Assembly (NCBI RefSeq): GCF_029960785.1
Contig: NZ_JASBQE010000008.1
Location: 62,001 to 126,000, forward strand
Reading direction: 5' to 3'
Origin: Polyangium sp. 15x6
Lineage (GTDB): Bacteria > Myxococcota_A > Polyangia > Polyangiales > Polyangiaceae
DNA: 64,000 nucleotides
The position numbers and the translations under genes were made by a program. Numbering within the stretch: the stretch's first letter is position 1; each line of letters starts with the position of its first letter. This document shows, piece after piece, positions 53,896 to 62,768 of the stretch. The notes below the pieces were generated by a model. The model saw only the letters and a program-made list of their open reading frames with translations. It did not search any database and was not told where the DNA came from.

Positions 53896-54402
53896 GAGCG
53901 GAGGGGATCGAAGGTTGGGGTAACTGTCAAGGGGGATGGTTCGAGCGGGAGCGGGAGCGGAAGGCGGCGCGCGTCAACCTTCCTCGCGAGGAGCGCATGG
54001 GGGTAGGCGAGCAGAATGGGTGAGTGCGTCGCGATCGGAGCGGACGTTCGCCCGCGAGGATGCCCAGGGGCAAAGGCACGGGCGAAGGATCGGGCGTGAG
54101 GGATGGGTGGGGGCATCCCGGCGCGGCGACCCCGCGGCCGACGGGATGCCCGGGGGCATGGCGAGCCCCCGGACGACCGGCCGACGGGATGCCCAGGGGC
54201 ATCCGCTCCGAGGGACGGAGCAGGCACGGGGGCTCCGTCCGCGCATGGGGGAGCGGCAGACGCGCGGGCGGTCGGATGGGGGGACCAAGGGACGGGAGGG
54301 AGGGACGGGCGCTCCGGGATGGGTAGGAGCATCTCGAAGGGCTCCGCTCGGCTCGCCCCGGCCGCGCCCGAAGGCTGAGGCTCCGCGTATCCGTCCCCCC
54401 AG
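53896..54402. repeat. Intergenic region with palindromic direct repeats
   Basis: No credible gene; open frames are Pro/Arg-rich. A 24-bp sequence at 54136-54159 is repeated at 54179-54202 with one mismatch and is centred on a palindrome (gatgccc-ag-gggcatc at 54188-54203); a partial third occurrence is at 54058-54072. Confidence 0.55.
53989..54017. repeat. 29-bp block shared with 62717-62745
   Basis: The block 53989-54017 matches 62717-62745 at 27 of 29 positions, and a gcgcgcgtcaacc stretch occurs shortly before both. Read on the minus strand both give similar peptides (ILLAYPHALL and IVLACPHALL), so they may be relics of the end of one gene family. Confidence 0.5.
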
Positions 54403-54806
54403 CCCCTCTCCCGGGACGGGCTGAGCATTGGTCTCATCTGGGAGGCGCTTCGCTGGGGCGTTGCCCCAGGCCCCACCCGGGGCTATCCGCCCCGGGACCC
54501 GGACCAGCGCAAGCGCTGGACCGTTTATCGATGAACTGCGCGATGCGCAGTTCATCGAACAGGCCGAGTCAAGACCAGCGACGATCCTGCCAAACAAGAC
54601 AGCCGCGCCGACCTTTCGATCGGCAACGCTGTCCCTGGTCTTGCACCGGCCTGTTGGAAGAATTGCGCATCGCGCAGTTCTTCCATCCCAGTCCAGCGCT
54701 TGCGCTGGTTCGGGTCGAGGGGCGAACAGCCCCCGCGGGGTCCGGGGCAGAGCCCCGGCACGGCGGCCCCAAGAAGAGACCAATGCTCAGCGGGACGGGA
54801 GAGGGG
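54403..54806 (+). repeat. Hairpin-array element, copy B, inside a long inverted repeat
   Basis: The core 54446-54770 repeats the hairpin order of copy A (11184-11498), in the same orientation. It is enclosed by a terminal inverted repeat: ctgagcattggtctc (54421-54435) with its perfect complement at 54776-54790, plus an outer 11-bp pair cccctctcccg (54403-54413) with cgggagagggg (54796-54806). The whole 404 bp can fold on itself. Copy A lacks the terminal repeat, so the core is the conserved unit. No open frame is supported. Confidence 0.78.
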
Positions 54807-54924
54807 CGAGGGTGGCGAACGACGTCCGTATTGCCGGTATTCAGCTACGTGCGTGCGGATGGGCATACCACCAGCGCTTCACACGTCTCGCTAGGCCAGA
54901 CGGGGAGAAGGGGCGAGAGACGGG

Positions 54925-56955
54925 TCAGTCATAGCAGCAGAGCGCACCGGCGCTCGGATTGGACGCACAGCCACCGAAGAAGTTGGGAGTCGTCTCGTTC
55001 TCGTACGTGCACCCCGTCCACGTGCAGGAATTTCCTTCCGCGTCCGAGTTGCCAGAGCAGACGCGCATCGGACGTTTGCTTTTCCCAGCGCCGTCAATGT
55101 CGCCGCAGCCTGTTCCCGTGGGGGTTGCCTTGGCGGCGCAGTTGTTCGAACCCGAGCCGGTATAGCCAAGGTCCGATGCCCCATTGTCAACCCAGTAGAT
55201 GTGCCCGGGGGACGCCACCCCCCGATTGGCGTTCCACTCCTCGGCGGTGCACACGTGCATCCGATAGCCGCAGAGGCTCTCTCGGTTGGCATAGGACACG
55301 GTGCCCGCGCAGCCAACCATGTCCGAAGAGAAGTACTGTTCGACGCTGCCATCCGCACAAGGACGGTTCGCGCAGCAGAGCGCGCCTGCCGTGGGGTTGC
55401 CGATACAGCCTCCCCAATAATTCGCACTGGATGAAGTCTGGTACTTGCATCCAGTCCAGTTGCACGCATTCCCCTCTGCATCCGAATTCCCCGAGCAGAT
55501 TCGCATCGGTGAGTTTCCGCTGTTGCCGCACGTCGTGCCCGCAGGCGAGTCGGTCAGGTAGCGTGCCGAACAGCTGCCCGAAGTGCCGAAAAAGCCCAAT
55601 TCGGTGGAGCCATGGTCCGTCCAGTAGATGTGGTCCGGGGCTTCTGCGCCTCTCCTGTCTTCCCATTCGTCCGGCGTGCACACATGGGTCTCGGAGCCGC
55701 ACAGCGTAGCCTTATTTGGATAGGTTACCGAACCTGGGCACCCCCACATCTCGTCGCCCAATTTTTCAGCAGGAACCCCATCTGCACAGAGCTTGGTTTC
55801 ATCCCAAGCCTCGATAATCGCCTGCGAGCCTGTGCCTGTCTCCATGTTGGTGCTCAGCACCAACGCCGTCCCAGGATAGTCCTTGAAGAAGAAGCCCCAC
55901 GAATTGTAGTTCAAACTGCCGCTCACGGGGAGCATGCCCCCCTTTCGCACATGAGGGGTCCCGCCGATGGTCGTCGACGAAACATCAATACCGTAGCCTG
56001 TCTCGAAAACCATATCGACAGCCGCCGGCGACAGGATATCTCCAGCATACAGCCTGGAGAAGAACTTGGCTGTGTCGTACGCCGTCAGAGCGAATCCACC
56101 AGTTCCGCATCCTGTACTCCAGTCCGGACCGAGCTGGACGCCCGCGGTCGTACTCACAGCACCATTCGGATAGGCGAAGGGTTTACGGGAGAGAGTGTGC
56201 AAGCAGCCTGAATATGCCGCTTCCCATCCAAGATAGTTATCCCTTACGTACGTATCCAATAGATGCCCTGAAGTATAAACCTCCGACTGACCGAGATCCG
56301 ACGCTTCCTGGGGCAGGTTGGTCGTCATGTTGGCAATGAGCACTTGGAGCAACACGTACCCCATGGCGTTGTACGCATAGGACCCGCTGTCGAGGCACAC
56401 ACCGCTGACCGGATCCGCGTCGCAACCCGCCGTGAACCAGTTGTTGAACGCTGAAACGCTGTTCCAAGCCGTCCCCGTGGGCATGCCGCTCGTGTGTTTC
56501 AACAGCTGATGGAAGGTAATGTATTCCAGGCCCGGGCCTCGGGACGACCACCACGAGCTAGGGATGTAGGCTGCAATGGAGGTGCTGGGACTGATGTTGT
56601 ATGCATCGAGAACTTCCGCCACGCGCGCGGCAGTGATGACCTTGGAAACACTCGCGATGGGCATCGGAATGTCGAAGGCCATGGTCGAGATGGCGGTGCT
56701 GTGCGTCGTCACATCCGACGCGCTCACAGCGAACCCGTAATTGCGCATGATCTCGCAGAACTGGCCATTGGGCTGCTTGCGAACGATCGCCAGTTGCGTT
56801 CCGCCGTTCGGATTGAAGTGCGCCTCGACTCTATTCGCAAACGCTGACAGCTCTGCATAAGTGGCCGTATCGCATGCGGCCCAGGCATCGGTGGGATACG
56901 CCATCAGGGCCATGGCAGAGCCAACGAGGCCCAAGACTGTTTTTCTTTTCAACAT
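54925..56955 (-). CDS. Secreted beta-lactamase-fold serine hydrolase with two Cys-rich C-terminal repeats
   Basis: 676 aa. Signal peptide 'LVGSAMALMAYPTDAWA'. Residues ~30-390 form a class C beta-lactamase/penicillin-binding-like domain: S102-V-S-K105 (SxxK), 'LLKHTSGMPTG', and 'YNAMGYVLLQ' where family members have Y-S/A-N, so the Asn is replaced by Ala. Two ~130-residue Cys-rich repeats follow, each with 'HVCT..EW', 'P.HIYW.D.G', 'PMR.CSGNSDAEGN.C.WTGC' and 'AGALCC'. The gene is visibly less GC-rich than its neighbours. A good ribosome site (aaaggtg) precedes the ATG at 56955. Likely a peptidase or esterase targeted by its repeats to a surface; specificity unknown. Confidence 0.88.
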   Translation of the reverse strand: MLKRKTVLGLVGSAMALMAYPTDAWAACDTATYAELSAFANRVEAHFNPNGGTQLAIVRKQPNGQFCEIMRNYGFAVSASDVTTHSTAISTMAFDIPMPIASVSKVITAARVAEVLDAYNISPSTSIAAYIPSSWWSSRGPGLEYITFHQLLKHTSGMPTGTAWNSVSAFNNWFTAGCDADPVSGVCLDSGSYAYNAMGYVLLQVLIANMTTNLPQEASDLGQSEVYTSGHLLDTYVRDNYLGWEAAYSGCLHTLSRKPFAYPNGAVSTTAGVQLGPDWSTGCGTGGFALTAYDTAKFFSRLYAGDILSPAAVDMVFETGYGIDVSSTTIGGTPHVRKGGMLPVSGSLNYNSWGFFFKDYPGTALVLSTNMETGTGSQAIIEAWDETKLCADGVPAEKLGDEMWGCPGSVTYPNKATLCGSETHVCTPDEWEDRRGAEAPDHIYWTDHGSTELGFFGTSGSCSARYLTDSPAGTTCGNSGNSPMRICSGNSDAEGNACNWTGCKYQTSSSANYWGGCIGNPTAGALCCANRPCADGSVEQYFSSDMVGCAGTVSYANRESLCGYRMHVCTAEEWNANRGVASPGHIYWVDNGASDLGYTGSGSNNCAAKATPTGTGCGDIDGAGKSKRPMRVCSGNSDAEGNSCTWTGCTYENETTPNFFGGCASNPSAGALCCYD

Positions 56956-57491
56956 CGCACACCTTTCGACGGGGTTCGCAGATGGTCAGCGCGTCTCGAG
57001 CGCCAGCGACATCTGACCCCTCACGATAGTAAGTAATAAACCCTGCTCATTGGCCCCAGGGTGGGAGCCTGGTTGACCAGGGAACGGACCAAGGGCACAG
57101 ACTGCCACGGGTACGATGCGCTTTACAACGGAATTATTGAAGATTTTTGGGCCCACGATACAGTGGTGCCGCACCTTTTTCTTCGTGTTCAACACAACGA
57201 CCGAACGACCCGAGTCAAGGGACTCGACCTTCCGTCATGCCGACCTGCGTTCGGGACCCGGACCCGCGCAAGCGCTGGACGGCTCCCAGGCCACGAGAGC
57301 TCGCACGTTCCAGTGGATACGGGCGATCAATGAAATCAATCAGGGCACGTCATCGGCTCGGGAGACGCTGCTGCTCGGGGTAGACGAGGAAAAACTCCGC
57401 GTCTTCCCGGTCGACCACGCGTGCGTCGCTTCCGGAGGCGCTCGCAGCATCAATTCGCCGGGGAACCGGAGTTCTGCTAGACCCCCCCGCA
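56956..57491. other. Intergenic region with hairpin-element fragment
   Basis: About 535 nt, partly AT-richer (57000-57180), which probably holds the promoter of the serine hydrolase gene reading leftward. 57253-57280 matches 54493-54520 of copy B at 27 of 28 positions, a fragment of the hairpin-array element. Short inverted repeats (cctggt-tg-accagg near 57070) occur. Open frames here are not convincing. Confidence 0.5.
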
Positions 57492-57998
57492 ATGTCTCCC
57501 CTCAAGTTGCCGAAAGACGTCGTCGCCGATCCACGTCACGACGCGGTCGTGCGCCTCCTCGAGACGCACGCGCGTCCATCATGGGAGCGAGGTCGCCACC
57601 AGATCCCGATGCTCCCGATGACCGATACGCTGGCCGCGGAGCTCCGCGGCGCGCTCGCCGCTGGGCACGCTTACCAGGGCCTCGAGCTCATCGGCGAGAA
57701 GCTGGCCAGCGAGCAGAAGGGCCTCGACGCGCTGAACGAGAAGACCCCCGAAAGCCCGCAGAACGCCCGCGTGTCGCGGATCCTCTTCCTGGCGAACGAC
57801 GGCAGCGAGCGATTCTATCGAGATTGCGACGCTCTCCTCTCCCGTTACCCGCAGCGCCTCCTCGCGTGCCGTCTCGACATTCCGGGCGAAGCGCTGGGCA
57901 AAGCGCTCCTCGGCAGCACGAAAATGGTCCGGAGCGTGCTCGTCGTCGACAAGAAGGTCGGCGCGAGAGCCCTGCTCGCATTGCTTCCGCCCGGCTGA
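57492..57998 (+). CDS. Conserved-looking protein of unknown function
   Basis: 168 aa. No signal peptide. Helical N-terminus with 'AAELRGALAAGHAYQGLELIGEKLASEQKGLDALNEK', then an alpha/beta-like segment 'VSRILFLANDGSERFYRDCDALLSRYPQRLLACRLD', and a final hydrophobic strand 'VRSVLVVDKKVGARALLALL'. GC3 bias matches real genes. Not recognised. Convergent with the siderophore-interacting gene, 35 nt between stops. Confidence 0.72.
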   Translation: MSPLKLPKDVVADPRHDAVVRLLETHARPSWERGRHQIPMLPMTDTLAAELRGALAAGHAYQGLELIGEKLASEQKGLDALNEKTPESPQNARVSRILFLANDGSERFYRDCDALLSRYPQRLLACRLDIPGEALGKALLGSTKMVRSVLVVDKKVGARALLALLPPG

Positions 57999-58033
57999 TC
58001 GCGCTCGCGAGCGACGCCTCTTCGGCGCGGGCG

Positions 58034-58861
58034 TCAGCTCAGCGGCTCGTGGTGATCGTGCGCGACCACGCCGCGCTTCCAGTGCCCCGAGGCGTGGATT
58101 CGTGCGCGCGAAAAACCTCGCTCGCGCATGAGCATGCGCATCACCGCCGAGGTCTCGGAGGCCTCACCGGCGAGCCAGGCGAATCCATCACGCGCATCGG
58201 GAAGCTCGGCCGCGTGCACGATGTCCACGAGCCGCTTTGCCACGTCCCCGGCGCCGCCCGCCTCCGCACGGTGCACCCAGCGGGTCTCCACGCCTGGCCG
58301 GGCAAGCTCGGGCCACGCGGCCTGGTCACTCGCGTCCTCCACCAGCGCCACCACGAAGTTCTGCACGGTCGACGGCGTCTCCTCGAGACGACGTGTCATT
58401 TCCGGCAGCGCCGTCTCGTCGCCGACGAAGAGCTGCCACGCCGGTTGCAGCCGGAGCAGGCGCGAGCCGCGCGGCCCGGCGAGGCCCAGCACGTGGCCCG
58501 GCGTCGCGCGCGCCGCCCAGGAGGAGGCGACGCCATGCCCGTGCAACAAGAAGTCGACGTCGAGGGTGTCCGCGTGCCGTGCCCTGATGGTGTAATCACG
58601 CGCGATCGGACGCGCGCCCGGCGGCGGACGAATTTCGCCGCGCTCGTCGACGACGGGCAGCGCAGGCTCGGACTGTCCCTCGGCGGGGAACAAGAGTTTT
58701 ACGTGGTCCTCGGGTGCGAGGGATACGAAGCCCTCGAGCTCGGGACCGCCGAGCGTGATGCGACGCATGCGTGGCGAGAGATCGCGGACGCGGGCGACGA
58801 CCAAACGGCGAACCTTCAGCGGATGACGAACGAGCTCGAAGGGCGAGTCTTCACGGTTCAT
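58034..58861 (-). CDS. Siderophore-interacting FAD-binding protein
   Basis: 275 aa from the ATG at 58861. NAD(P)H:flavin-type ferric-siderophore reductase: FAD-binding beta-barrel with 'RDYTIRARHADTLDVDFLLHGH', 'ASSWAARATPGHVLGLAGPRGS', then the SIP domain 'QLFVGDETALPEMTRRLEE', 'WLAGEAS.TSAVMRMLMRERG' and C-terminal 'ASGHWKRGV'. These phrases match the ViuB/SIP family. It releases iron by reducing ferric siderophores in the cytosol. The frame extends upstream, but the extension is Arg-rich and is not part of the protein. Confidence 0.92.
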   Translation of the reverse strand: MNREDSPFELVRHPLKVRRLVVARVRDLSPRMRRITLGGPELEGFVSLAPEDHVKLLFPAEGQSEPALPVVDERGEIRPPPGARPIARDYTIRARHADTLDVDFLLHGHGVASSWAARATPGHVLGLAGPRGSRLLRLQPAWQLFVGDETALPEMTRRLEETPSTVQNFVVALVEDASDQAAWPELARPGVETRWVHRAEAGGAGDVAKRLVDIVHAAELPDARDGFAWLAGEASETSAVMRMLMRERGFSRARIHASGHWKRGVVAHDHHEPLS

Positions 58862-58993
58862 GGAGGGCACTCCTGCGGAGACGAACGTGGGCGGTCCGCG
58901 TTGATCAGGCAAGCGAGATGCGGAGCTCCGGAAGCGCCGGAAAGCTGATTTGTTTTTCTTGGGCGCCATCGTGCGCGCCGCGTAGGATGCGTC

Positions 58994-60679
58994 GTGATTC
59001 GACGCGGGTATGCGGGCTTCCTCTCCCTGGTGGTCGCGTGCGGCGGGGCGCCTTCGCGTAGCGCGTCTTCGCGCAGCGGGCCGGCGAAGCCCGACGTGGC
59101 CGCTGCGCGCGCGCCGTCCGCCGATGGCGGCGCGACGGCGACGGTGAGCCGTCACGCCGACGAACGCGGGGACGATGGTTTCGTCGATCCGGACACCTTG
59201 CCGCCCGGCGCGCGCCTCCGTCTCGGCTCGCTGAGGTACGGAGTCAATGCCGCGAGCGTCGCGGTGACGCCGGAAGGACGCGCGCTCGCGTTCGACGACG
59301 ATCGCGAAGCGCTCGTCGAGGTGCGCGACGACGGTTTCATCCGACCCACACCCCTCCCGTACGCCCCTGCGGTGCTCGCCGTCGACGCGGCGGGTCGGCT
59401 GCTCGTCGGCGCGCCGCAGGGGATCTGGGCCGGTGAGGCCCGAGGGTCGAGCCGCATCGCGGAGACGTCCTGCGCGACGCCAGCAGCGGCCTCGCCGAGC
59501 GGCGCGCGCATCGCCTGCACGGGCGACGGTCGTTCGACCGTCGTGGTTGCCGGTCCCGACGGCACGCGGACCTTCGTTATCCGCGGCGAGGTCGGCGCGG
59601 TCGCCGTCACCGACGACGGGGTCGTCGCGGTACGTCGGGGCGCGGCTTGCGAGTTCTTCGACGCGCGCGGCGTCCTGGTCACCGAGCTCGGCTGCGAGGA
59701 CCACGCGGTGCTCGCCGCTCGACCGGGCGGCGGCTTCCTGCTCGTCGAGAGGGAGGCGCTGAGGACGATCGACCGCGACGGGCGCAACCGTGGACGCGTG
59801 CCCCTGCCGCCCGACCTCGCGTCGGTCGCGGCGACGGCCTCACCTTCGGGGCGCTGGCTCGGCATCGTCGGTCTCGGCAGCAGCGGCATCGGCAGCGGCA
59901 AGGGTGTCGTGGTGGATCTCGCCGAGGGGCGCGCCGGGGCGCCCTTCCCCGTGGTCAACGGCGCGCGCGCGCTCGCCTTCACGCGCGATGAGGGCTCCGT
60001 CGTCGTCCAGGGCGTCGCGTTGCAAGGACTGCGCGTCCCGAGCGGCGAGCGGGTGTGGGGGGCGAGCGGGCCGAACGAGAACGTGTGGGCGCTCGCGATC
60101 GGCCCCCGCCGTGTCTTCGCGCTGCACGACGCCGACATCGCCGTGTACGACGTCGCTGGCGCCCTTTTGGCGCGCGTCCCGGCGCCGCCGCCCACACGGA
60201 AGGCCGTGCTCGCCGCGCTCTCGGACGACGTGGTGCGCCTCGGCGCATACGGGACGTGGACCGTGCTCGACGTCGCGTCGGGCCGCACGTTGTGCGAGAC
60301 GAAGATCGGCGGCACGTGTCCCGGGCTCCGGATGCCACCGGAGCGCGACGAGCGTCGGGGTGTGCCGAAGACGCTCCGGGCGCTCGGCGCGACCAGCGAT
60401 ACGTACGGGTCCTGGACGCTGCCTGCAGGGGCCGCCGGCCTCGCGGTACCGCATTCGCTCGAGGCGATGCGCGAGGGGCGCGCGGTCGATGTCCTCACCC
60501 TCCGTGAAAAGGGCAATCCCGGCGCATTCCGCCTGCTGGTCGTCGACAAGGCGACGAGCGCGCCTCGCCAGACGTGGACGCTGCCGCCGGGCGTGCACCT
60601 CCACGAGGTCGAGCTCTCCAGCGACGACCGCGTCGTCGTGATCGCGCAGCGCCAGAGCGTCCTGGTCTACGAGCCGTGA
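58994..60679 (+). CDS. Putative lipoprotein with beta-propeller-like repeats
   Basis: 561 aa with a GTG start at 58994. Short signal peptide with lipobox-like 'LSLVVACGG', an Ala/Ser-rich linker, then repeated beta-rich units ('AVTPEGRALAFDDDREALVEVRDDG', 'AVDAAGRLLVGAPQGIW', 'AVTDDGVVAVRRG', 'LSSDDRVVVIAQRQSVLVYEP') of WD40/PQQ-propeller character. Cys residues in the middle may pair. Divergent from the siderophore reductase gene with 132 nt between starts. No substrate suggested. Confidence 0.8.
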   Translation: MIRRGYAGFLSLVVACGGAPSRSASSRSGPAKPDVAAARAPSADGGATATVSRHADERGDDGFVDPDTLPPGARLRLGSLRYGVNAASVAVTPEGRALAFDDDREALVEVRDDGFIRPTPLPYAPAVLAVDAAGRLLVGAPQGIWAGEARGSSRIAETSCATPAAASPSGARIACTGDGRSTVVVAGPDGTRTFVIRGEVGAVAVTDDGVVAVRRGAACEFFDARGVLVTELGCEDHAVLAARPGGGFLLVEREALRTIDRDGRNRGRVPLPPDLASVAATASPSGRWLGIVGLGSSGIGSGKGVVVDLAEGRAGAPFPVVNGARALAFTRDEGSVVVQGVALQGLRVPSGERVWGASGPNENVWALAIGPRRVFALHDADIAVYDVAGALLARVPAPPPTRKAVLAALSDDVVRLGAYGTWTVLDVASGRTLCETKIGGTCPGLRMPPERDERRGVPKTLRALGATSDTYGSWTLPAGAAGLAVPHSLEAMREGRAVDVLTLREKGNPGAFRLLVVDKATSAPRQTWTLPPGVHLHEVELSSDDRVVVIAQRQSVLVYEP

Positions 60680-60830
60680 GGGGTCGATCTTCGCATGCCC
60701 AGGAACTGGCTTCCCCCCTCCTGCGAGCGACGTCGAGCACGATCGCCAGCATTCGGAATGAAAATCGCGCGGCCTTCGCTTGCATCCACCTCCTCGCATC
60801 GCCACAACGCATGCGGAGTGCGAATGGATC

Positions 60831-62204
60831 ATGGTCGCAGCGGGCGTTGACAGCGGTATCCCGGCAGTCGGTTCTCTCCCTTGGGGCACGCATTTTTGCC
60901 AGTTCTATGATTCACAGCGGGATCTCGCCGACGCGCTCGTTCCGTATTTCCTCGCGGGGCTCCGCGGGAACGCGCAATGTATCTGGGTCACGGCCGAGCC
61001 GCTCCGCGCCCACCAGGCGCGCGACCTGCTCAGGGCGGCCGTGCCCAACCTCGGCGCGCTCGAGCGCAGCGGTCAGCTCGAGATCATCGATTATGGCGAC
61101 TGGTACCTGAAGACCGGGGGGCTCGAGACCGAGACCCTCCATCGAATGTGGATCGAGCGGCAAGACATCGCGCTCCAGAATGGCTATTCGGGGCTGCGGG
61201 CGAGCGGAAACACGTCCTTTCTCGAGGTATGCGACTGGAAGAGCTTCGCCGAGTACGAGGCGAGGCTGACCGGGGCGTTTCGGGGACACCGGATCGTCGG
61301 CCTCTGCGCCTACTCGCTCGGCCGATGCAACTCCCAAAGCGTCATCGACGTCGTGCGGAGCCATCAGTTCGCGCTCACCCGACGCGCCGACCAATGGGAG
61401 CTCATCGAGAGCTCGTCGCTCAAGATCGCCAAAGAGGAGCTTCGCCAGCTCAACGAGGAGCTCGAGGAGCGCGTCCGCCAGCGCACGGCAGAGCTCGAGA
61501 AGGCGCTGCGAATGCGAGAAGACTTCATCTCGGTCGCCTCCCACGAGCTGAAGACGCCGCTCACCTCGCTGCAGCTCTACATCGAGAGCCTGCTGCGGGC
61601 CGGCGCGAAAGGGACATGCACGGCGGGGCAGCTCGCCGAGCGGCTGACGAAGGCCAAGGCGGAGTGCGGCAGGCTGGAGAAGCTCGTGAATTATCTCCTC
61701 GACTTCTCACGCGCCTTGTCCGGTCAGCTCGCACTCACGCCCGAGGAGGTGGACCTCGTCGACGTCGCACGAATGACCGCCGAGCGTTTCTCCGAGAACC
61801 TGGACAAGGCAGGCTGCACGCTCTCGCTGCGCGCAGACGCGCCGATCACGGGCACCTGGGACCGGCTGCGGGTCGAGCAGGTGCTGGTGAACATCCTCTC
61901 GAATGCAATCAAGTATGCGCCTGGAGCGCCGATCGAAGTCACCGTGACCGAAGAGGACGGGCATGCCGTCGTGTCGGTGCGCGACCATGGCCCCGGGATC
62001 CCGCCGCAGGATCAGGGCCGGATCTTCGATCGATTCGTCCAGCTCTCCCCGCCGGAGCAGCACCGCGGCGGGTTCGGCCTCGGGCTCTGGATCGTGCGCA
62101 AGATCGTGGACGCGTTCCGCGGCACGCTCGACCTCGAGAGCGAGCCTGGGGCAGGGTCGACCTTCCGCGTGACGCTGCCGCGCGTCCCGGTGGAATCGAG
62201 TTGA
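60831..62204 (+). CDS. MEDS-domain sensor histidine kinase
   Basis: 457 aa from the ATG at 60831; an upstream TTG at 60780 is a weaker start. N-terminal MEDS domain (about residues 15-200) with 'GTHFCQFYDSQRDLADALVPYFLAGL', 'CIWVTAEPL', 'LEIIDYGDWYL' and 'ALCAYSL'-type phrases; no membrane helix, so a soluble sensor. A coiled-coil linker, HisKA box with 'VASHELKTPLTSL', N-box 'NILSNAIKYA', G1 'VRDHGPGIP' and G2 'GFGLGLWIVRKIV' follow. MEDS domains are thought to bind small hydrophobic or redox ligands. Followed 33 nt later by its receiver gene. Confidence 0.9.
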   Translation: MVAAGVDSGIPAVGSLPWGTHFCQFYDSQRDLADALVPYFLAGLRGNAQCIWVTAEPLRAHQARDLLRAAVPNLGALERSGQLEIIDYGDWYLKTGGLETETLHRMWIERQDIALQNGYSGLRASGNTSFLEVCDWKSFAEYEARLTGAFRGHRIVGLCAYSLGRCNSQSVIDVVRSHQFALTRRADQWELIESSSLKIAKEELRQLNEELEERVRQRTAELEKALRMREDFISVASHELKTPLTSLQLYIESLLRAGAKGTCTAGQLAERLTKAKAECGRLEKLVNYLLDFSRALSGQLALTPEEVDLVDVARMTAERFSENLDKAGCTLSLRADAPITGTWDRLRVEQVLVNILSNAIKYAPGAPIEVTVTEEDGHAVVSVRDHGPGIPPQDQGRIFDRFVQLSPPEQHRGGFGLGLWIVRKIVDAFRGTLDLESEPGAGSTFRVTLPRVPVESS

Positions 62205-62237
62205 CCCGAAGGGCAGCGCGCCGTCGAGGAGGATTGC

Positions 62238-62639
62238 GTGTTCGACGATCAACAGAATGCCATGTCGGAGGCAGACAGGTGTCGTGCCGGCACGGTCCTC
62301 GTCGTCGATGACGATCCGGGGGTGATCGAGGCCCTGGAGGCGCTCCTCGAGGACGAGGGTTATCACGTGGTGACGGCTTGTAATGGGCGCGCGGCGCTCT
62401 CGTATCTCGCGGAGAACGAGGCGCCCTGCGTCATCTTGCTCGACATGATGATGCCCATCATGGATGGCTACGGGTTCCTCGCGGAGCAACGCCAGCATCC
62501 GGCGCTTTCGAGGATTCCCGTCGTCGTCCTGACGGCCGGAGCGAACAGCAATCGCGTCCGCGCGCTCTGCCCGACCGCGTTCTTGAGCAAGCCGGTCGAC
62601 GTCGACGCGTTGCTCGCATTCCTGGATGAGCATTGTTGA
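62238..62639 (+). CDS. Single-domain response regulator
   Basis: 133 aa with a GTG start at 62238 behind gaggagga. Receiver domain only: acidic pocket 'VVDDDPGV', phospho-Asp in 'VILLDMMMPIMDGYGFL', Thr in 'VVVLTAG' and Lys in 'FLSKPVD'. Partner of the MEDS kinase. Lacking an output domain, it works by protein contact or phosphotransfer. Confidence 0.92.
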   Translation: MFDDQQNAMSEADRCRAGTVLVVDDDPGVIEALEALLEDEGYHVVTACNGRAALSYLAENEAPCVILLDMMMPIMDGYGFLAEQRQHPALSRIPVVVLTAGANSNRVRALCPTAFLSKPVDVDALLAFLDEHC

Positions 62640-62768
62640 CCCGGCGCGTGGGACGGGCGCGCGTCAACCGTCATCGTAACTGGACCGCGGCGATGCCGTT
62701 CTCCGTGAGCTCATGAAGGAGCGCATGGGGGCAGGCGAGCACAATCGCTCGGCCCGGGGGCATTCCGT

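Noticed and set aside
53868-54476. Minus-strand frame of about 200 codons in the repeat-rich gap
   Set aside because: Very Pro/Arg/Ser-rich, overlaps palindromic repeats and the hairpin element, and has no start signal; treated as non-coding.
57116-58948. A 610-codon plus-strand frame
   Set aside because: It runs through an intergenic region, out of frame over the gene at 57492 and antisense to the siderophore-interacting gene; composition is Arg-rich and incoherent. A short stretch near 57370-57420 reads like protein (LLLGVDEEKLRVFPVD) but is too short to claim as a gene relic.
61364-61564. Small antisense frames within the MEDS kinase and other genes
   Set aside because: Overlap well-supported coding regions and lack independent support such as ribosome sites or typical codon use.
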